Assembly (NCBI RefSeq): GCF_000585335.1
Contig: NZ_KK073872.1
Coordinates: 661,317-725,316 of the forward strand
Source: Cloacibacillus evryensis DSM 19522
Lineage (GTDB): Bacteria > Synergistota > Synergistia > Synergistales > Synergistaceae
Direction: 5' to 3'
Length of the DNA: 64,000 nucleotides
Position 1 is the stretch's first letter; every line of letters begins with the position of its first letter. A model generated the notes under the pieces. It did not search any database. It was given only the letters and a program-made list of their open reading frames with translations, and was not told the DNA's origin. A program made the translations under genes and the position numbers. This document shows positions 44,436-53,674 of the stretch, one piece after another.

Positions 44436-45614
44436 TTGAGGAAAATGACGAATCCCGCCGAATTGGCGGAGAATCGGCCACGTCAACCAGACAAGCTGAA
44501 AAAGAGGGTTTTTTCGGATAACGGCCATGAAATATCGAAAATAAATCAAAGAATGCTGCGAAGCCTCTCTTTCGTACTTTCGGTTCTGATGCCAAGCCTC
44601 TTTTTCTTGAGCTTGCGCCTGCCGGCACTTAATGAGCTCGACAGGCCGTATGCCTTTTTTTTCTTAATGTCCGTGCTCGTCTATTTTGCCAGCGGAGAAC
44701 TGAGAGAGGGGGCTGTCCTGCCGCTGATTTACCTTTATTTTCTCTCCCTTGTCGTATTTTCCGTCTACGGGGGTATTTTTTTGCATGTCAGCCATCCGCC
44801 TATTTTTATATTTGTGACGCTGCTGATCTTTCCGATGATCGTAATTGACCGTCGGTGGCGGATCAACATGGCTATTGTTTTTGTCTGTTCCGTCTACTGT
44901 AGCCTCTCTTTTTTATACAAACCCTTTTCATATTCTGTAGCTGCGCTGATAAACGTGACCATATCCTCTGTGCTGGGAATCGCTATCGGGCGTCATCTGA
45001 CGGCGATCAAGCTGGAGAATATAGAGACGAGGCGTCAGCTCGCCCTGCAGCGCGATACGGACATTCTTACCTCCCTGCCTAACCGGAGGAAGCTCTTCGA
45101 GGTGCTGGGGGAGATGGAGCTGGAGGATTCATTGACGCCGCTGACGGGGGTAATTATGATAGACATCGATAATTTTAAGAACTATAATGATTTCTACGGG
45201 CATGTTAAGGGAGACGAATGTCTTTCCGTCGTTGGGAGTTGTCTGCGTCTTTATTCGGAAAAATACGCGGTCGCCTTTTTCAGATACGGCGGAGAGGAGT
45301 TTATCGGCTTGAGTACTGAATATTCTTATAAAGAGATAGGAGCGATCGCCGAGAGCCTCCGCGAGACGATCCGCGGTCTTGACGTCCGTCATAGAGGTTC
45401 TTCCCTCGGTGTGGTAACCTGCAGCGTCGGATATGCGGAGAAGGCTGTCTGCGCTTCCTTGGGACACGAAGAGCTGATCGTAATGGCCGACCGCGCCCTC
45501 TATGCCGCCAAATCAATGGGCGGCGACAGGGCAGCCGGTTTTCTGGAAGCGACAGAGAACGAAGGTGGAGAATGTTTGACGCTGCGCCGGAAGACCAGGG
45601 GGCAGATGCTATAA
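44436..45614 (+). CDS. Membrane diguanylate cyclase (GGDEF)
   Basis: A 392-aa inner-membrane protein. About six hydrophobic segments (residues about 42-190) are followed by a GGDEF domain: DTDILTSLPNRRKLFE, IMIDIDNFKNYNDFYGHVKGDE and the active site RYGGEEF. All metal- and GTP-binding residues are present, so it should make cyclic-di-GMP. No RxxD inhibitory site was seen five residues ahead of the GGEEF. A TTG start at 44436 (AGAGG 9 bp upstream) or ATG at 44445 is possible. Its 3' end overlaps the next gene by 43 bp, so the cyclase and the phosphodiesterase gene are co-expressed. Confidence 0.9.
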   Translation: MRKMTNPAELAENRPRQPDKLKKRVFSDNGHEISKINQRMLRSLSFVLSVLMPSLFFLSLRLPALNELDRPYAFFFLMSVLVYFASGELREGAVLPLIYLYFLSLVVFSVYGGIFLHVSHPPIFIFVTLLIFPMIVIDRRWRINMAIVFVCSVYCSLSFLYKPFSYSVAALINVTISSVLGIAIGRHLTAIKLENIETRRQLALQRDTDILTSLPNRRKLFEVLGEMELEDSLTPLTGVIMIDIDNFKNYNDFYGHVKGDECLSVVGSCLRLYSEKYAVAFFRYGGEEFIGLSTEYSYKEIGAIAESLRETIRGLDVRHRGSSLGVVTCSVGYAEKAVCASLGHEELIVMADRALYAAKSMGGDRAAGFLEATENEGGECLTLRRKTRGQML

Positions 45615-47107
45615 ATATGCCGCCGACGAAAAAAAACTTCCAAAAAGCATATAAATATTTGCCAGTCAGCGCCTGTCTCTTCCGGAGCCTGTCCGTTATC
45701 CTCGCCGTATTGCTCGCGGCCTTCTTCTGCGCCTTCCCTTCCGATGCTTCGCAGGGAGTGCGGAAGGTCCGTGTCGGCTGGTTCGAACGGAACGGATATA
45801 TGGAAAAGGCCGAGGACGGCTCCTATTACGGATATAATTATGACTATCTGCGGAATATTTCCCGATATACCGGCTGGCGCTATGAATTTGTCGAGGGCAG
45901 CTTCTCCAGTTTATACGAAGCCCTGAAAAGGGGCGAGATCGACATCCTCGGCTGCGTCTTTTATACAAAGGAGCGTGTGGCGGAGGTCGGTTTTCCGGGG
46001 ACCGACGCCGGTGTGGATTACCTTTCTCTTTTTACGGCGGCAAAAAGCCGTCTGGCGGAAAATGATTTTTCCGAATTTGACGGCATGCGGGTCGGCGTTG
46101 ACAGCGACGAAAACCGCAGACGGCTGCTGGAATTCGCAAAAAACAATAAGTTTACGGTACGGCCGGTCAATTATCGTTCTCTGAGCGAGATACAGCGGGG
46201 GATACTGCGCGGCGATATCGACGCCGGCCTGACGGTCGGCCTGGGCAACAACGAAAAGTTCCGCATCCTGAGCCGTTTTGCGCCGCAGCCGTTTTATTTT
46301 GCGGCGGCGCCCGGCAGAAACGACCTTCGCGCCGGTTTGGAGACGGCGCTCACGCAGATCAAGATACAGAATCCCCTTTATGAAAAGGAGCTCTCGGAAA
46401 AGCACATTTTCAGGTCCAGCCGCTATATAACCTTCACCAGGGAGGAACAGGAGTATATAAAGCGTGCCGGAAAGATCAAGGTCGCGTATGATCCTAATTG
46501 GCTTCCCTATGAATTCACGGACAAGGATGGAAAATACAGGGGAATCACTTCCGATGTATTTGAGCGTATCTCCGCGGTCACCGGACTTGACTTTGTCTAT
46601 TGCCCTGCCGATTCGCCGCAGGCCGCCGACGCCGACCTGATCTCCTGCTTTGACCATGATTATGACGAGGCTGAAAAGCATGGGCTTCTGATGACCGATA
46701 TTTATATGCGTGTCCCGCTGATGCTGGTGAGGCGCAGCGATAAAGTATTTGATTCCACGAAGGATACTGTGACCGTGGCTCCCGAGAGTCTGCGCGCCTC
46801 CGGCAAAAAGCTTGAAAAAGAGGGATATCTGCTGCGTTATTGCAGGACTTCCGGGCAATGCCTGGAAGAGGTCGTGAAGGACAATGACGTCGATCAGACG
46901 CTGTTGAGCTCGTTTTCAGCGGAGATACTGCTTGACGAGTCACGCTATCGTGGACTATTCGGCGTCGTACTGCAGGGATACTGGTTCAACGCCTGCATCG
47001 CGCTGACGGACGACGGCAATGCCATGCTTCATGACATTATCAACAAGGCGGTGCTGTATATTTCCGACCAGGAGGTAGACAACATCGTCATCAGACATGT
47101 CCTTTAA
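45572..47107 (+). CDS. Periplasmic sensor part of a split sensor-phosphodiesterase (two SBP_bac_3 domains)
   Basis: A 511-aa reading frame with a signal-anchor (about residues 37-55, SLSVILAVLLAAFFCAF) and two solute-binding domains of the SBP_bac_3 type (VRVGWFERNGYMEKAEDG near 68; IKVAYDPNWLPYEFTDKDG near 305). It ends in VIRHVL then TAA at 47105. The frame continues without a shift after the stop as [19 protein letters not shown], the membrane helix of the following EAL protein. So a single ochre codon separates sensor from output. ATG 45572 overlaps the GGDEF gene; ATG 45617 is an alternative. If unread-through, this gives a periplasmic or membrane-anchored binding protein only. Confidence 0.8.
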   Translation: MFDAAPEDQGADAINMPPTKKNFQKAYKYLPVSACLFRSLSVILAVLLAAFFCAFPSDASQGVRKVRVGWFERNGYMEKAEDGSYYGYNYDYLRNISRYTGWRYEFVEGSFSSLYEALKRGEIDILGCVFYTKERVAEVGFPGTDAGVDYLSLFTAAKSRLAENDFSEFDGMRVGVDSDENRRRLLEFAKNNKFTVRPVNYRSLSEIQRGILRGDIDAGLTVGLGNNEKFRILSRFAPQPFYFAAAPGRNDLRAGLETALTQIKIQNPLYEKELSEKHIFRSSRYITFTREEQEYIKRAGKIKVAYDPNWLPYEFTDKDGKYRGITSDVFERISAVTGLDFVYCPADSPQAADADLISCFDHDYDEAEKHGLLMTDIYMRVPLMLVRRSDKVFDSTKDTVTVAPESLRASGKKLEKEGYLLRYCRTSGQCLEEVVKDNDVDQTLLSSFSAEILLDESRYRGLFGVVLQGYWFNACIALTDDGNAMLHDIINKAVLYISDQEVDNIVIRHVL

Positions 47108-47143
47108 AACAAAGAGATCAACCTAGGGACTATCATCAAAAAG

Positions 47144-48505
47144 ATGCCTGCCGACGTGCTCATGCTGGCGCTGATCCTGCTTGCCGTAATGGTCATCGCG
47201 CTCACCTTCGCCTCTATCACGAAGAGCCGTTCGATGAAGCGGATCAAGGACCTTCTCTACAATGACCAGCTTACGGGAGCCCTCAGCCAGGCCGGCTTCG
47301 AGCGCGGCCTGCGAAAAAGGGCCGCCTCCGACGCAGATAGTTTGTACATCATTGATTTTGACGTCTATAAGTTCCAGATATACAACGAGACCTTCGGCCG
47401 GGAAGAGGGCGACCTTTTGCTGTTGGAGATCGCCGCGGTCTATCGGCGTTATTTTGCGGACGGCGGGCTGCTCGCGCGTATCTACGCCGACCACTTTGCG
47501 GCGCTGGCCCTATGCGGCGGCATCGACGAACTGCGGGAGAGGATCGTCAGTATGACGGACGAACTCAAGCGAAGCCTCAAAGAGAGGTCGATAATAGTCA
47601 ATTACGGGATATATCCGATCGACGACCGTAAGATGCCGGCAGATATGATGATGGACTACGCCGCGGCCGCCAAACTGACGGTCAAGGGAAATTCGGAGAA
47701 GTATATAGGAGTTTTTGACGGACGCATATATAAGAAGCTGCGCGAGAATTCCGAGCTGATCTCCGGCTTTGACGCCGCCGCCGCGCACGGCGAATTCATT
47801 CCATATATCCAGGCGAAATATGACGGCGAAAGCGGGAGGATATCCGGCGGCGAGGCGCTGGTGCGGTGGAAATGCCCGGACGGCAGGATCATACCTCCGG
47901 CGCGTTTTATCAGCCTCTTTGAGAAGAGCGGGCAGATCACCAGGCTTGACTTCATCATTCTGGAACAGGTCTGTCTGCTGCTGCGCTCCGTGATCGACGC
48001 GGGGCTGACCGCGCTACCCATCTCCGTGAATTTTTCGCGCCTCCACCTGCACGACGCCGATTTTGTGGCGAAGATAAGGGAGGCGGCCGCGAAATATGAC
48101 ATTCCCAGCCGCCTGATAGAGATCGAATGTACGGAGAGCGTCGTCGCCGAGGATCTGAACACAATACGGCAGGTATTCTCCGAACTTAAAAAAGAGGGAT
48201 TCAGCATCGCTCTGGACGACTTCGGCAGCGGTTACTCATCGCTCAACACTCTGATAAGCATCCCGATGGACGTCATCAAGCTGGACCGCGGTTTTCTGCT
48301 GCAGCGCGAGACCGACCGGGCGAGCTCGGAGGAGGTCGTCGAGACGATCATCTCGCTGGCGCACAAGCTCTCATTCAAGGTCGTCGCCGAAGGGGTCGAG
48401 TCCAGGGATCAGCTTGATTTCCTGCGGCGAGCCGGCTGCGACACCATTCAGGGGTATTATTACGCGCGGCCGGTGCCGCCCGAGGAGTTCGTCAAAATGC
48501 TCTAG
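47144..48505 (+). CDS. Degenerate GGDEF plus active-site EAL cyclic-di-GMP phosphodiesterase, output part
   Basis: A 453-aa frame, the C-terminal part of the gene that begins at 45572 and in the same frame. One membrane helix ([19 protein letters not shown]) precedes a degenerate GGDEF domain (the motif reads IYADHF) and a complete EAL domain: [34 protein letters not shown] and QGYYYARP. The phosphodiesterase residues are present, so it should break down cyclic-di-GMP. The first ATG, 47144, has only weak AGGGA 14 bp upstream, so free initiation is doubtful; stop-codon read-through, or a sequence error, would restore the full sensor enzyme of about 977 aa. Confidence 0.82.
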   Translation: MPADVLMLALILLAVMVIALTFASITKSRSMKRIKDLLYNDQLTGALSQAGFERGLRKRAASDADSLYIIDFDVYKFQIYNETFGREEGDLLLLEIAAVYRRYFADGGLLARIYADHFAALALCGGIDELRERIVSMTDELKRSLKERSIIVNYGIYPIDDRKMPADMMMDYAAAAKLTVKGNSEKYIGVFDGRIYKKLRENSELISGFDAAAAHGEFIPYIQAKYDGESGRISGGEALVRWKCPDGRIIPPARFISLFEKSGQITRLDFIILEQVCLLLRSVIDAGLTALPISVNFSRLHLHDADFVAKIREAAAKYDIPSRLIEIECTESVVAEDLNTIRQVFSELKKEGFSIALDDFGSGYSSLNTLISIPMDVIKLDRGFLLQRETDRASSEEVVETIISLAHKLSFKVVAEGVESRDQLDFLRRAGCDTIQGYYYARPVPPEEFVKML

Positions 48506-48555
48506 GAACTTCTTCCGCGCGGCTGTGAGACAGGCGGTCCGCGGAAACGTCCCGG

Positions 48556-49245
48556 CTACATTTTTCCTTTTCTCTGCCTCCAGAGCCTGATGTAGGCCTG
48601 CATCGCGTCGCGCAGGTGTACGGAGGTGGCGAGCGCGGCTCCCTCGTAATCTTTTTTCTCCACAAGCCGGATTATCTCGGCGTGCTCTTTTAGCGCCTGC
48701 TCGGTACGGGTGGCCTCTTTAAATGAGGTGAAGCGGAAGGTCCGCAGATACTTCTGCGTCGTTTTTATCTGTTCTTTGAGGCGGGGCATCTCGCAGCTGT
48801 CGTAAATGCGGTCGTTGAATTTCGCCGTCCAGCGGCATACCGCCTCTATATCGTCGTGGGCGTGGGCCTCTTCGGCCTTTCGGCAATACATTTTGAGTTC
48901 CTCGAGCTCGTCCTTTGAAATTTTATCTATCACTATCTTTATGGCGCAGACCTCGAGCGCTTCGCGGATGGTGTAGTATTCGCGGATGTCGTTTTCCGTA
49001 TATTCCGCGACGATCAGCCCCTTGCGCGGGACCTGGTTTATGAGCCCCTCGCTTTCGAGCATCCTTAACGCCTCGCGCACCGGCATGCGGCTCACGCCGA
49101 GCTGTGAGGCGATCTCCGTCTCTATGAGGCGCTCGCCGCAGGGAATGTCCCCGTCCAATATCTGCTTGCGCAGAAGGTTCGCGACCTCCGTCCTCAGCGT
49201 GCTGCTCGGCTCCATGCCCAGTTCCGTATCTAATTTTATCGCCAC
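48556..49245 (-). CDS. GntR-family (FCD) regulator of the tricarboxylate locus
   Basis: A 229-aa regulator with an N-terminal winged HTH (VANLLRKQILDGDIPCGERLIETEIASQLGVSRMPVREALRML, abbreviated to the core ASQLGVSRMPVREAL) and a C-terminal FCD effector domain (about residues 80-215). The start is GTG 49245, with AGGGG about 10 bp upstream. It diverges from tctC across about 195 bp, where triple GGATACA boxes lie; it probably controls tctCBA-citDEF in response to citrate or a related acid. Confidence 0.88.
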   Translation of the reverse strand: MAIKLDTELGMEPSSTLRTEVANLLRKQILDGDIPCGERLIETEIASQLGVSRMPVREALRMLESEGLINQVPRKGLIVAEYTENDIREYYTIREALEVCAIKIVIDKISKDELEELKMYCRKAEEAHAHDDIEAVCRWTAKFNDRIYDSCEMPRLKEQIKTTQKYLRTFRFTSFKEATRTEQALKEHAEIIRLVEKKDYEGAALATSVHLRDAMQAYIRLWRQRKGKM

Positions 49246-49352
49246 AGCCTCGTCACCCCTCGGTCTCTTCTATAATGTGACTGGTCAAATACTAACATAA
49301 AAAATTGGATATTCGCCCCCTTTGATTTATGAAATTTTTATGTTTTTCGATA

Positions 49353-49380
49353 TTGACTTTCTGCTTTATAGAGATATTAT
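49353..49380 (+). promoter_or_regulatory. Candidate promoter of tctC
   Basis: TTGACT (49353-49358) and TATTAT (49375-49380) with a 16-bp spacer. Three tandem GGATACA units lie just downstream (49392-49414), in a position suited to repression. Confidence 0.6.
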
Positions 49381-49391
49381 ATAGCTACCGA

Positions 49392-49415
49392 GGATACATG
49401 GATACATGGATACAC
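49392..49415 (+). promoter_or_regulatory. Three tandem GGATACA(T/C) units, candidate GntR operator
   Basis: GGATACAT, GGATACAT and GGATACAC stand head to tail with an 8-bp period, just after the promoter and 26 bp before the tctC start codon. The same core recurs near dctP/etfB and upstream of the SDR operon. Confidence 0.6.
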
Positions 49416-49440
49416 AAAAATTTATAGGAGGAATTATCAC

Positions 49441-50424
49441 ATGAAGCGCTCAGCAGCAATATCAGTTTTCGCAGCATTATTTATCGCCGCTTTTGCCTTT
49501 ACGGCGGCGGCAGCGGATTATCCGTCAAGGCCCTTCGAGTTCCTTGCTCCGGCGGGCGCCGGCGGCGGCTGGGACACGACGATAAGGATGGTCGGCAAGA
49601 CGCTCGCCGATCAGAAGATCATCACACAGCCGATGCCCGTGACCAACAAGCCGGGCGGCGGCGGCGCGGTCAACCTTGCCTATATGCAGAAGAAGAAGGG
49701 CAACCCCTATACGATCACCGTCTATTCGCCGCCGATCCTTCTCATCAATCTCACGGGGCAGACCAAGCTCGGATATAAGGACCTGACACCGATCTCGATG
49801 CTGATCAACGATTTCGGAGCCTACGCTGTGCCGAAGGATTCAAAGTTCAACAACATGAAGGACGTCATGGACGCGATCAAGAAAGATCCCAAGAGCGTAA
49901 AGGTCGGCGGCACCAGCTCGGCGGGCAGCATGGACCACATCCAGTTCCTGCAGGCGGCGCGCGCGGCCGGCGTGAAGAACCTCAAAGAGATCCCCTACAT
50001 CTCGCTCCAGGAGGGCAGCATGGCCTCGCTGATGGGCGGCCACATCGACCTTCTCTCCACCGGCATGGCGGAGACGGTCGGAGCTCTTGAGGCCGGAGAT
50101 ATCAAGGTCCTCGCGGTAAGCTCGCCTAACCGCATCAAGAGCGGCCCGCTCAGCAAAGTGCCGACTCTTAAGGAAAACGGCATCGACACGGTGTTCATCA
50201 ACTGGCGCGGCATTTTCGGCACGCCGGGGATGGGCAAGGCCGAACGCGACTATATGGCGAACGCCCTGAAAAAGATGGCCGGCACGAAAGAATGGAAGGA
50301 CGTCTGCATGAAGAACGGCTGGGAGCCTGTCTACATGGATGCCGGCCAGTTCACGAAGTTCCTTGACAAGACGAACGACGAATACAAGGTCATCCTCGGC
50401 GAGATCGGTTTCTTAAAGCAGTAA
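49441..50424 (+). CDS. tctC: Tricarboxylate transporter substrate-binding protein TctC
   Basis: A 327-aa periplasmic binding protein of the TctC/Bug family, serving the tripartite tricarboxylate transporter. It has a signal peptide (about residues 1-24, ISVFAALFIAAFAFTAAAA) and family motifs YPSRPFEFLAPAGAGGGWD, VTNKPGGGGAVNLAY and DLTPISMLINDFGA. GGAGG stands about 10 bp before ATG 49441. It binds citrate or another carboxylate and is the first of tctCBA; its promoter region carries tandem GGATACA boxes. Confidence 0.93.
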   Translation: MKRSAAISVFAALFIAAFAFTAAAADYPSRPFEFLAPAGAGGGWDTTIRMVGKTLADQKIITQPMPVTNKPGGGGAVNLAYMQKKKGNPYTITVYSPPILLINLTGQTKLGYKDLTPISMLINDFGAYAVPKDSKFNNMKDVMDAIKKDPKSVKVGGTSSAGSMDHIQFLQAARAAGVKNLKEIPYISLQEGSMASLMGGHIDLLSTGMAETVGALEAGDIKVLAVSSPNRIKSGPLSKVPTLKENGIDTVFINWRGIFGTPGMGKAERDYMANALKKMAGTKEWKDVCMKNGWEPVYMDAGQFTKFLDKTNDEYKVILGEIGFLKQ

Positions 50425-50493
50425 TCTGGCAGATATTGACGCGGCGGCAGGGGGGACCCCGCCGCCTCTTTTTCACGTAAGGGGTGGATTTTT

Positions 50494-50934
50494 ATGAACG
50501 GAGATATCATTGTCGGTATTTTTTCCGCAGTTTTCAGCGCAGCGTATGTCGTGGCCGCGTGGCTGCTGCCGGACGCGGCGATCGGCAACCCGATGGCGCC
50601 GAAATATTTTCCCTTGATGGTAGGGCTTCTTGCGCTTGCTTTTTCCCTCGCGCTGATCGTGCGCGGAGCTAAAAAGGGCTGCGCCGCGAAGAAGGGCAGA
50701 GCGCCCGATCCCGGCCACTGGGTATTGATCGGCGGGCTCATCGCCTGCTGTCTCGCCTACGCGGCGATCCTTGACAACCTCGGCTTTCTTATCAGCACGC
50801 CTCTCTTTCTCGGCGCGATGCTCTTCCTTGTGAACGGCGTCAAGGGGTGGAAGGCCAATGTCGCAACGGCGCTCTGCTTCTCTTTCGGCGTCTGGTACAT
50901 CTTTGAAAAAATATTTCAGATAACTCTGCCCTAA
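50494..50934 (+). CDS. tctB: Tricarboxylate transporter small membrane subunit TctB
   Basis: A 146-aa membrane protein with four hydrophobic segments, the size and layout of TctB (DUF1468): MNGDIIVGIFSAVFSAAYVV near the start, GNPMAPKYFPLMVGLLALAFS, ILDNLGFLISTPLFLGAML. It lies between tctC and tctA, 69 bp after tctC and 16 bp before tctA. Confidence 0.92.
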   Translation: MNGDIIVGIFSAVFSAAYVVAAWLLPDAAIGNPMAPKYFPLMVGLLALAFSLALIVRGAKKGCAAKKGRAPDPGHWVLIGGLIACCLAYAAILDNLGFLISTPLFLGAMLFLVNGVKGWKANVATALCFSFGVWYIFEKIFQITLP

Positions 50935-50950
50935 GGAAGGGGTATTGAAT

Positions 50951-52456
50951 ATGGAAACCATACAGCTTCTATTATCGGGATTTTCCAACGCCATGACGCC
51001 GATAAACCTCATCTGGCTCGTGGCGGGCTCGGCGCTGGGGACGGTGCTCGGCATGCTTCCCGGCCTCGGCCCCACGACCGGCATCGCGCTTCTTATGCCG
51101 CTGACATTCACGATGGCCCCCGACACGGCGTTGGTGACGATGTGCGCCATCTATTACGGGGCGATGTTCGGCGGCAGCCGCAGCTCGATCCTGCTCAATG
51201 TCCCCGGCGACGGCGCCGCGGTCGCCTCCTGCTTCGACGGCTACCCGATGTCGCCCTCGGGGCAGGCGGAGGCGGCGCTCGCCATTTCGGCCATCGCCTC
51301 GTTCATCGGCGGCCTCATCGCGACGATAGCGTTCGTCGCCGTCGCCGTACCCGTAGCGCGCTTCGCGCTTAAATTCGGGCCGCCGGAATATTTCATGCTC
51401 ATGTGCTTCGCGCTCGCGGCGACCGCCGCCATCTCGAAAGAGGCGATGCTGAAGGGGCTGCTTTCGATGTGCCTCGGACTGATGATCGCCACCGTCGGCA
51501 TCGACCCGCAGTCGGGCGCGATCCGCTTTACCTTCGGCGTGACGGCGCTGCAGACCGGCATTGATTTCGTCGTCGTCATCATCGGAGTCTACGGGCTCGG
51601 CGAGGTCTTCCATAATATGGATCACATCCGCTCGGACGTCGCGGTCAAGGTGCAGTCCAAATTCGGGCGTATCTGGGTCACGATGGCGCAGTTCAAGCGC
51701 TGCTGGTGGCCGATGATCCGCCAGACGCCGGTAGGCTTCTTCGTCGGCGTGCTTCCCGGCGCCGGCGCTACGATCGCCGCGCTGATGGCCTACAACAATG
51801 AAAAACAGCTCTCCAAGAATCCCGAAAACTTCGGCAAGGGCGAGATCGTCGGCCTCGCCGCGCCGGAGGCGGCTAACAACGCCTGCTCCGTCGGCGCGCT
51901 GATCCCGATGATGACGCTCGGCGTCCCCGGTTCGGGCACGACTGCGGTCATGCTCGGCGCGCTGATGATACTCGGCCTCCAGCCCGGGCCGCTGCTCTTC
52001 CAGCAGCACGCCGACATCGCCTGGACGGTGATCGCGAGCATGTTCCTCGGCAACGTGGCCTGCGCCTTCATCAACATCCCGCTCGCCAGCCTCCTCGTGC
52101 GCGTCCTTGCCGTGCCGACGAAGATCCTCTACCCGTTGATCGTGGCGATGGCGCTCATCGGCGTCTATACGATCAATTTCAGCGTCGTCGATTTTGTCCT
52201 GCTCGTGATATTCGGACTTGTGGGATATTTCATGAAAAAGTACAAGGTCCCGACTTCGCCGCTGATCCTCGCGGTAGTCGTCGGCGTCTCGATGGAGCAG
52301 TCCTATCGCCAGTCGATGATGCTCTCCGACGGGAACTTCGCCATCCTCTTCCGTTCGCCGATCTGCTGGGTGCTCTTCTTCCTGACGATATTTTCGATCG
52401 TCTGGCCCTTCTTCAGCGACTGGAAAAAGAAAAGGAAGAGCGCCGCGCAGGCGTAA
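50951..52456 (+). CDS. tctA: Tricarboxylate transporter large membrane subunit TctA
   Basis: A 501-aa membrane protein of the TctA family with about 12 hydrophobic segments. Conserved parts: GMLPGLGPTTGIALLMPLTF, YYGAMFGGSRSSILLNVPGD, GFFVGVLPGAGATIAALMAY and PMMTLGVPGSGTTAVMLGAL. It is the main pore subunit of the TTT transporter. ATG 50951 has GGAAGGGG 8 bp upstream (a TTG at 50945 is less likely). A terminator-like hairpin follows, before citD, so lyase genes downstream may be expressed at reduced level. Confidence 0.94.
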   Translation: METIQLLLSGFSNAMTPINLIWLVAGSALGTVLGMLPGLGPTTGIALLMPLTFTMAPDTALVTMCAIYYGAMFGGSRSSILLNVPGDGAAVASCFDGYPMSPSGQAEAALAISAIASFIGGLIATIAFVAVAVPVARFALKFGPPEYFMLMCFALAATAAISKEAMLKGLLSMCLGLMIATVGIDPQSGAIRFTFGVTALQTGIDFVVVIIGVYGLGEVFHNMDHIRSDVAVKVQSKFGRIWVTMAQFKRCWWPMIRQTPVGFFVGVLPGAGATIAALMAYNNEKQLSKNPENFGKGEIVGLAAPEAANNACSVGALIPMMTLGVPGSGTTAVMLGALMILGLQPGPLLFQQHADIAWTVIASMFLGNVACAFINIPLASLLVRVLAVPTKILYPLIVAMALIGVYTINFSVVDFVLLVIFGLVGYFMKKYKVPTSPLILAVVVGVSMEQSYRQSMMLSDGNFAILFRSPICWVLFFLTIFSIVWPFFSDWKKKRKSAAQA

Positions 52457-52470
52457 TATATTGACACAAT

Positions 52471-52496
52471 GGGCGGCCTCTGCCGCCCGTTTTATT
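52471..52496 (+). terminator. Terminator-like hairpin between tctA and citD
   Basis: GGGCGGC / GCCGCCC with a 4-nt loop, followed by GTTTTATTAT, lies 15 bp after tctA. It may partly separate the transporter from the lyase genes. Confidence 0.75.
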
Positions 52497-52519
52497 ATAT
52501 GAAAGGTGATGAGTGTAAA

Positions 52520-52792
52520 TTGCAGCTGTTTCACACGGCCCATGCGGGCACACTGGAGTCCTCGGACTGCCTGGTGACTGTCGCCCCGGGCGAAGGGTTC
52601 GCCCTCGACTACCGCGGCGCCAACAGCGTCATATTTGCGAAGAGGACGGAGCTCCTCGTGCGCGGGATGCTGGAAAAACATTCACTTAAAGAGGCGCGCG
52701 TAACGATCCAGGATCAGGGCGCGATCGAGATAACGATCATGGCGCGCCTTGAAACGGCGCTGCTGCGCGCCGCGAAGGAGGAGACAAGATGA
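52520..52792 (+). CDS. citD: Citrate lyase acyl-carrier protein CitD
   Basis: A 90-aa acyl-carrier subunit of citrate lyase. The prosthetic-group site is GTLESSDCLV, in which the first Ser is modified with phosphoribosyl-dephospho-CoA. The start is TTG 52520, with AGGTGA about 10 bp upstream; an ATG at 52499 would give 97 residues but has no RBS. The stop overlaps the CitE start by 4 bp (ATGA). It works with CitE and CitF to split citrate into acetate and oxaloacetate. CitC, CitX and CitG maturation genes are not in the window. Confidence 0.88.
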   Translation: MQLFHTAHAGTLESSDCLVTVAPGEGFALDYRGANSVIFAKRTELLVRGMLEKHSLKEARVTIQDQGAIEITIMARLETALLRAAKEETR

Positions 52793-53673
52793 GGGCCTTC
52801 CGCTCGATGCTCTATATACCGGCCGACGCTCCCGGAATGCTCCAGCACGCGCCGATATTCGGCTGCGACAGCATCCTCATGGACCTTGAAGACGCGGTCG
52901 CGTACACGGAGAAAGACTCCGCGCGCCTGATGGCCGCGTGGTTCCTGAGGGAGTTCGACTTCAAAGACCTCTTTGTCACGGTGCGCGTAAACGGCGCGGA
53001 CACAACGTTTTTTGACGATGATGTCAGCGCGGTCGTCCCCTGCCGCCCGGCCGCCGTACGGCTTCCGAAATGCAATTCCGAGGCTGACATACTCTACGCG
53101 GATAAAAAAATCGCCGAGGTAGAACGGCAAAACGACATGCCCCTTGGCACGGTCAAGCTCCACGCGATGGTGGAGACGGCTCTGGGACTGGAAAACGCCT
53201 TCCGTATCGCCACCGCCTCGCCGCGTGTCACGGCGCTGACCCTCGGCGGGCAGGATTTCACCGCCGATATGGGCATCCAGAAGACCAGAGGCGGGCGCGA
53301 GCTCTTCTACGCGCGCAGCCGCATAGTCGCCGCGGCGCACGCCGCGCGTATAGATTCTTTTGACACCGTATGGACCGACCTTAACGACCAGGAGGGGCTT
53401 TTCCTGGAGGCCAAAGAGATCGTGGAGCTCGGCTTCACGGGCAAAGCCTGTATCCACCCGAGCCAGATCAGCGTGATACACAAGGCCTTCATGCCCAATG
53501 AGAAAGATCTTCGCAAAGCCCTGCGCGTCGTCGAAGCGGCGGAGAAGGCCGAACGCGAAGGCAAGGGCGTCATCTCCGTCGACGGTAAAATGGTGGACGC
53601 GCCGATAGTGGCCCGTTCCGCCCATCTGCTGGAACTGGCCGAACTCTACGGCTTTGACAGGGAGGCGCTTTAA
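52789..53673 (+). CDS. citE: Citrate lyase beta subunit CitE
   Basis: A 294-aa HpcH/HpaI-aldolase-family subunit. MLYIPADAPGMLQHAPIFGCDSILMDLEDAV, abbreviated here as the core DSILMDLEDAV, plus LGGQDFTADMG and GKACIHPSQI, are typical of CitE. It cleaves citryl-acyl-carrier into oxaloacetate and acetyl-carrier, with Mg. It overlaps citD by 4 bp and stops 1 bp before citF. Confidence 0.94.
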   Translation: MRAFRSMLYIPADAPGMLQHAPIFGCDSILMDLEDAVAYTEKDSARLMAAWFLREFDFKDLFVTVRVNGADTTFFDDDVSAVVPCRPAAVRLPKCNSEADILYADKKIAEVERQNDMPLGTVKLHAMVETALGLENAFRIATASPRVTALTLGGQDFTADMGIQKTRGGRELFYARSRIVAAAHAARIDSFDTVWTDLNDQEGLFLEAKEIVELGFTGKACIHPSQISVIHKAFMPNEKDLRKALRVVEAAEKAEREGKGVISVDGKMVDAPIVARSAHLLELAELYGFDREAL

Positions 53674-53674
53674 G

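Noticed and set aside
50972-52681. A 569-codon open frame antisense to tctA
   Set aside because: Composition is charged and repetitive (many Asp, Arg, His), with no RBS or family; it is the shadow of a GC-rich gene.
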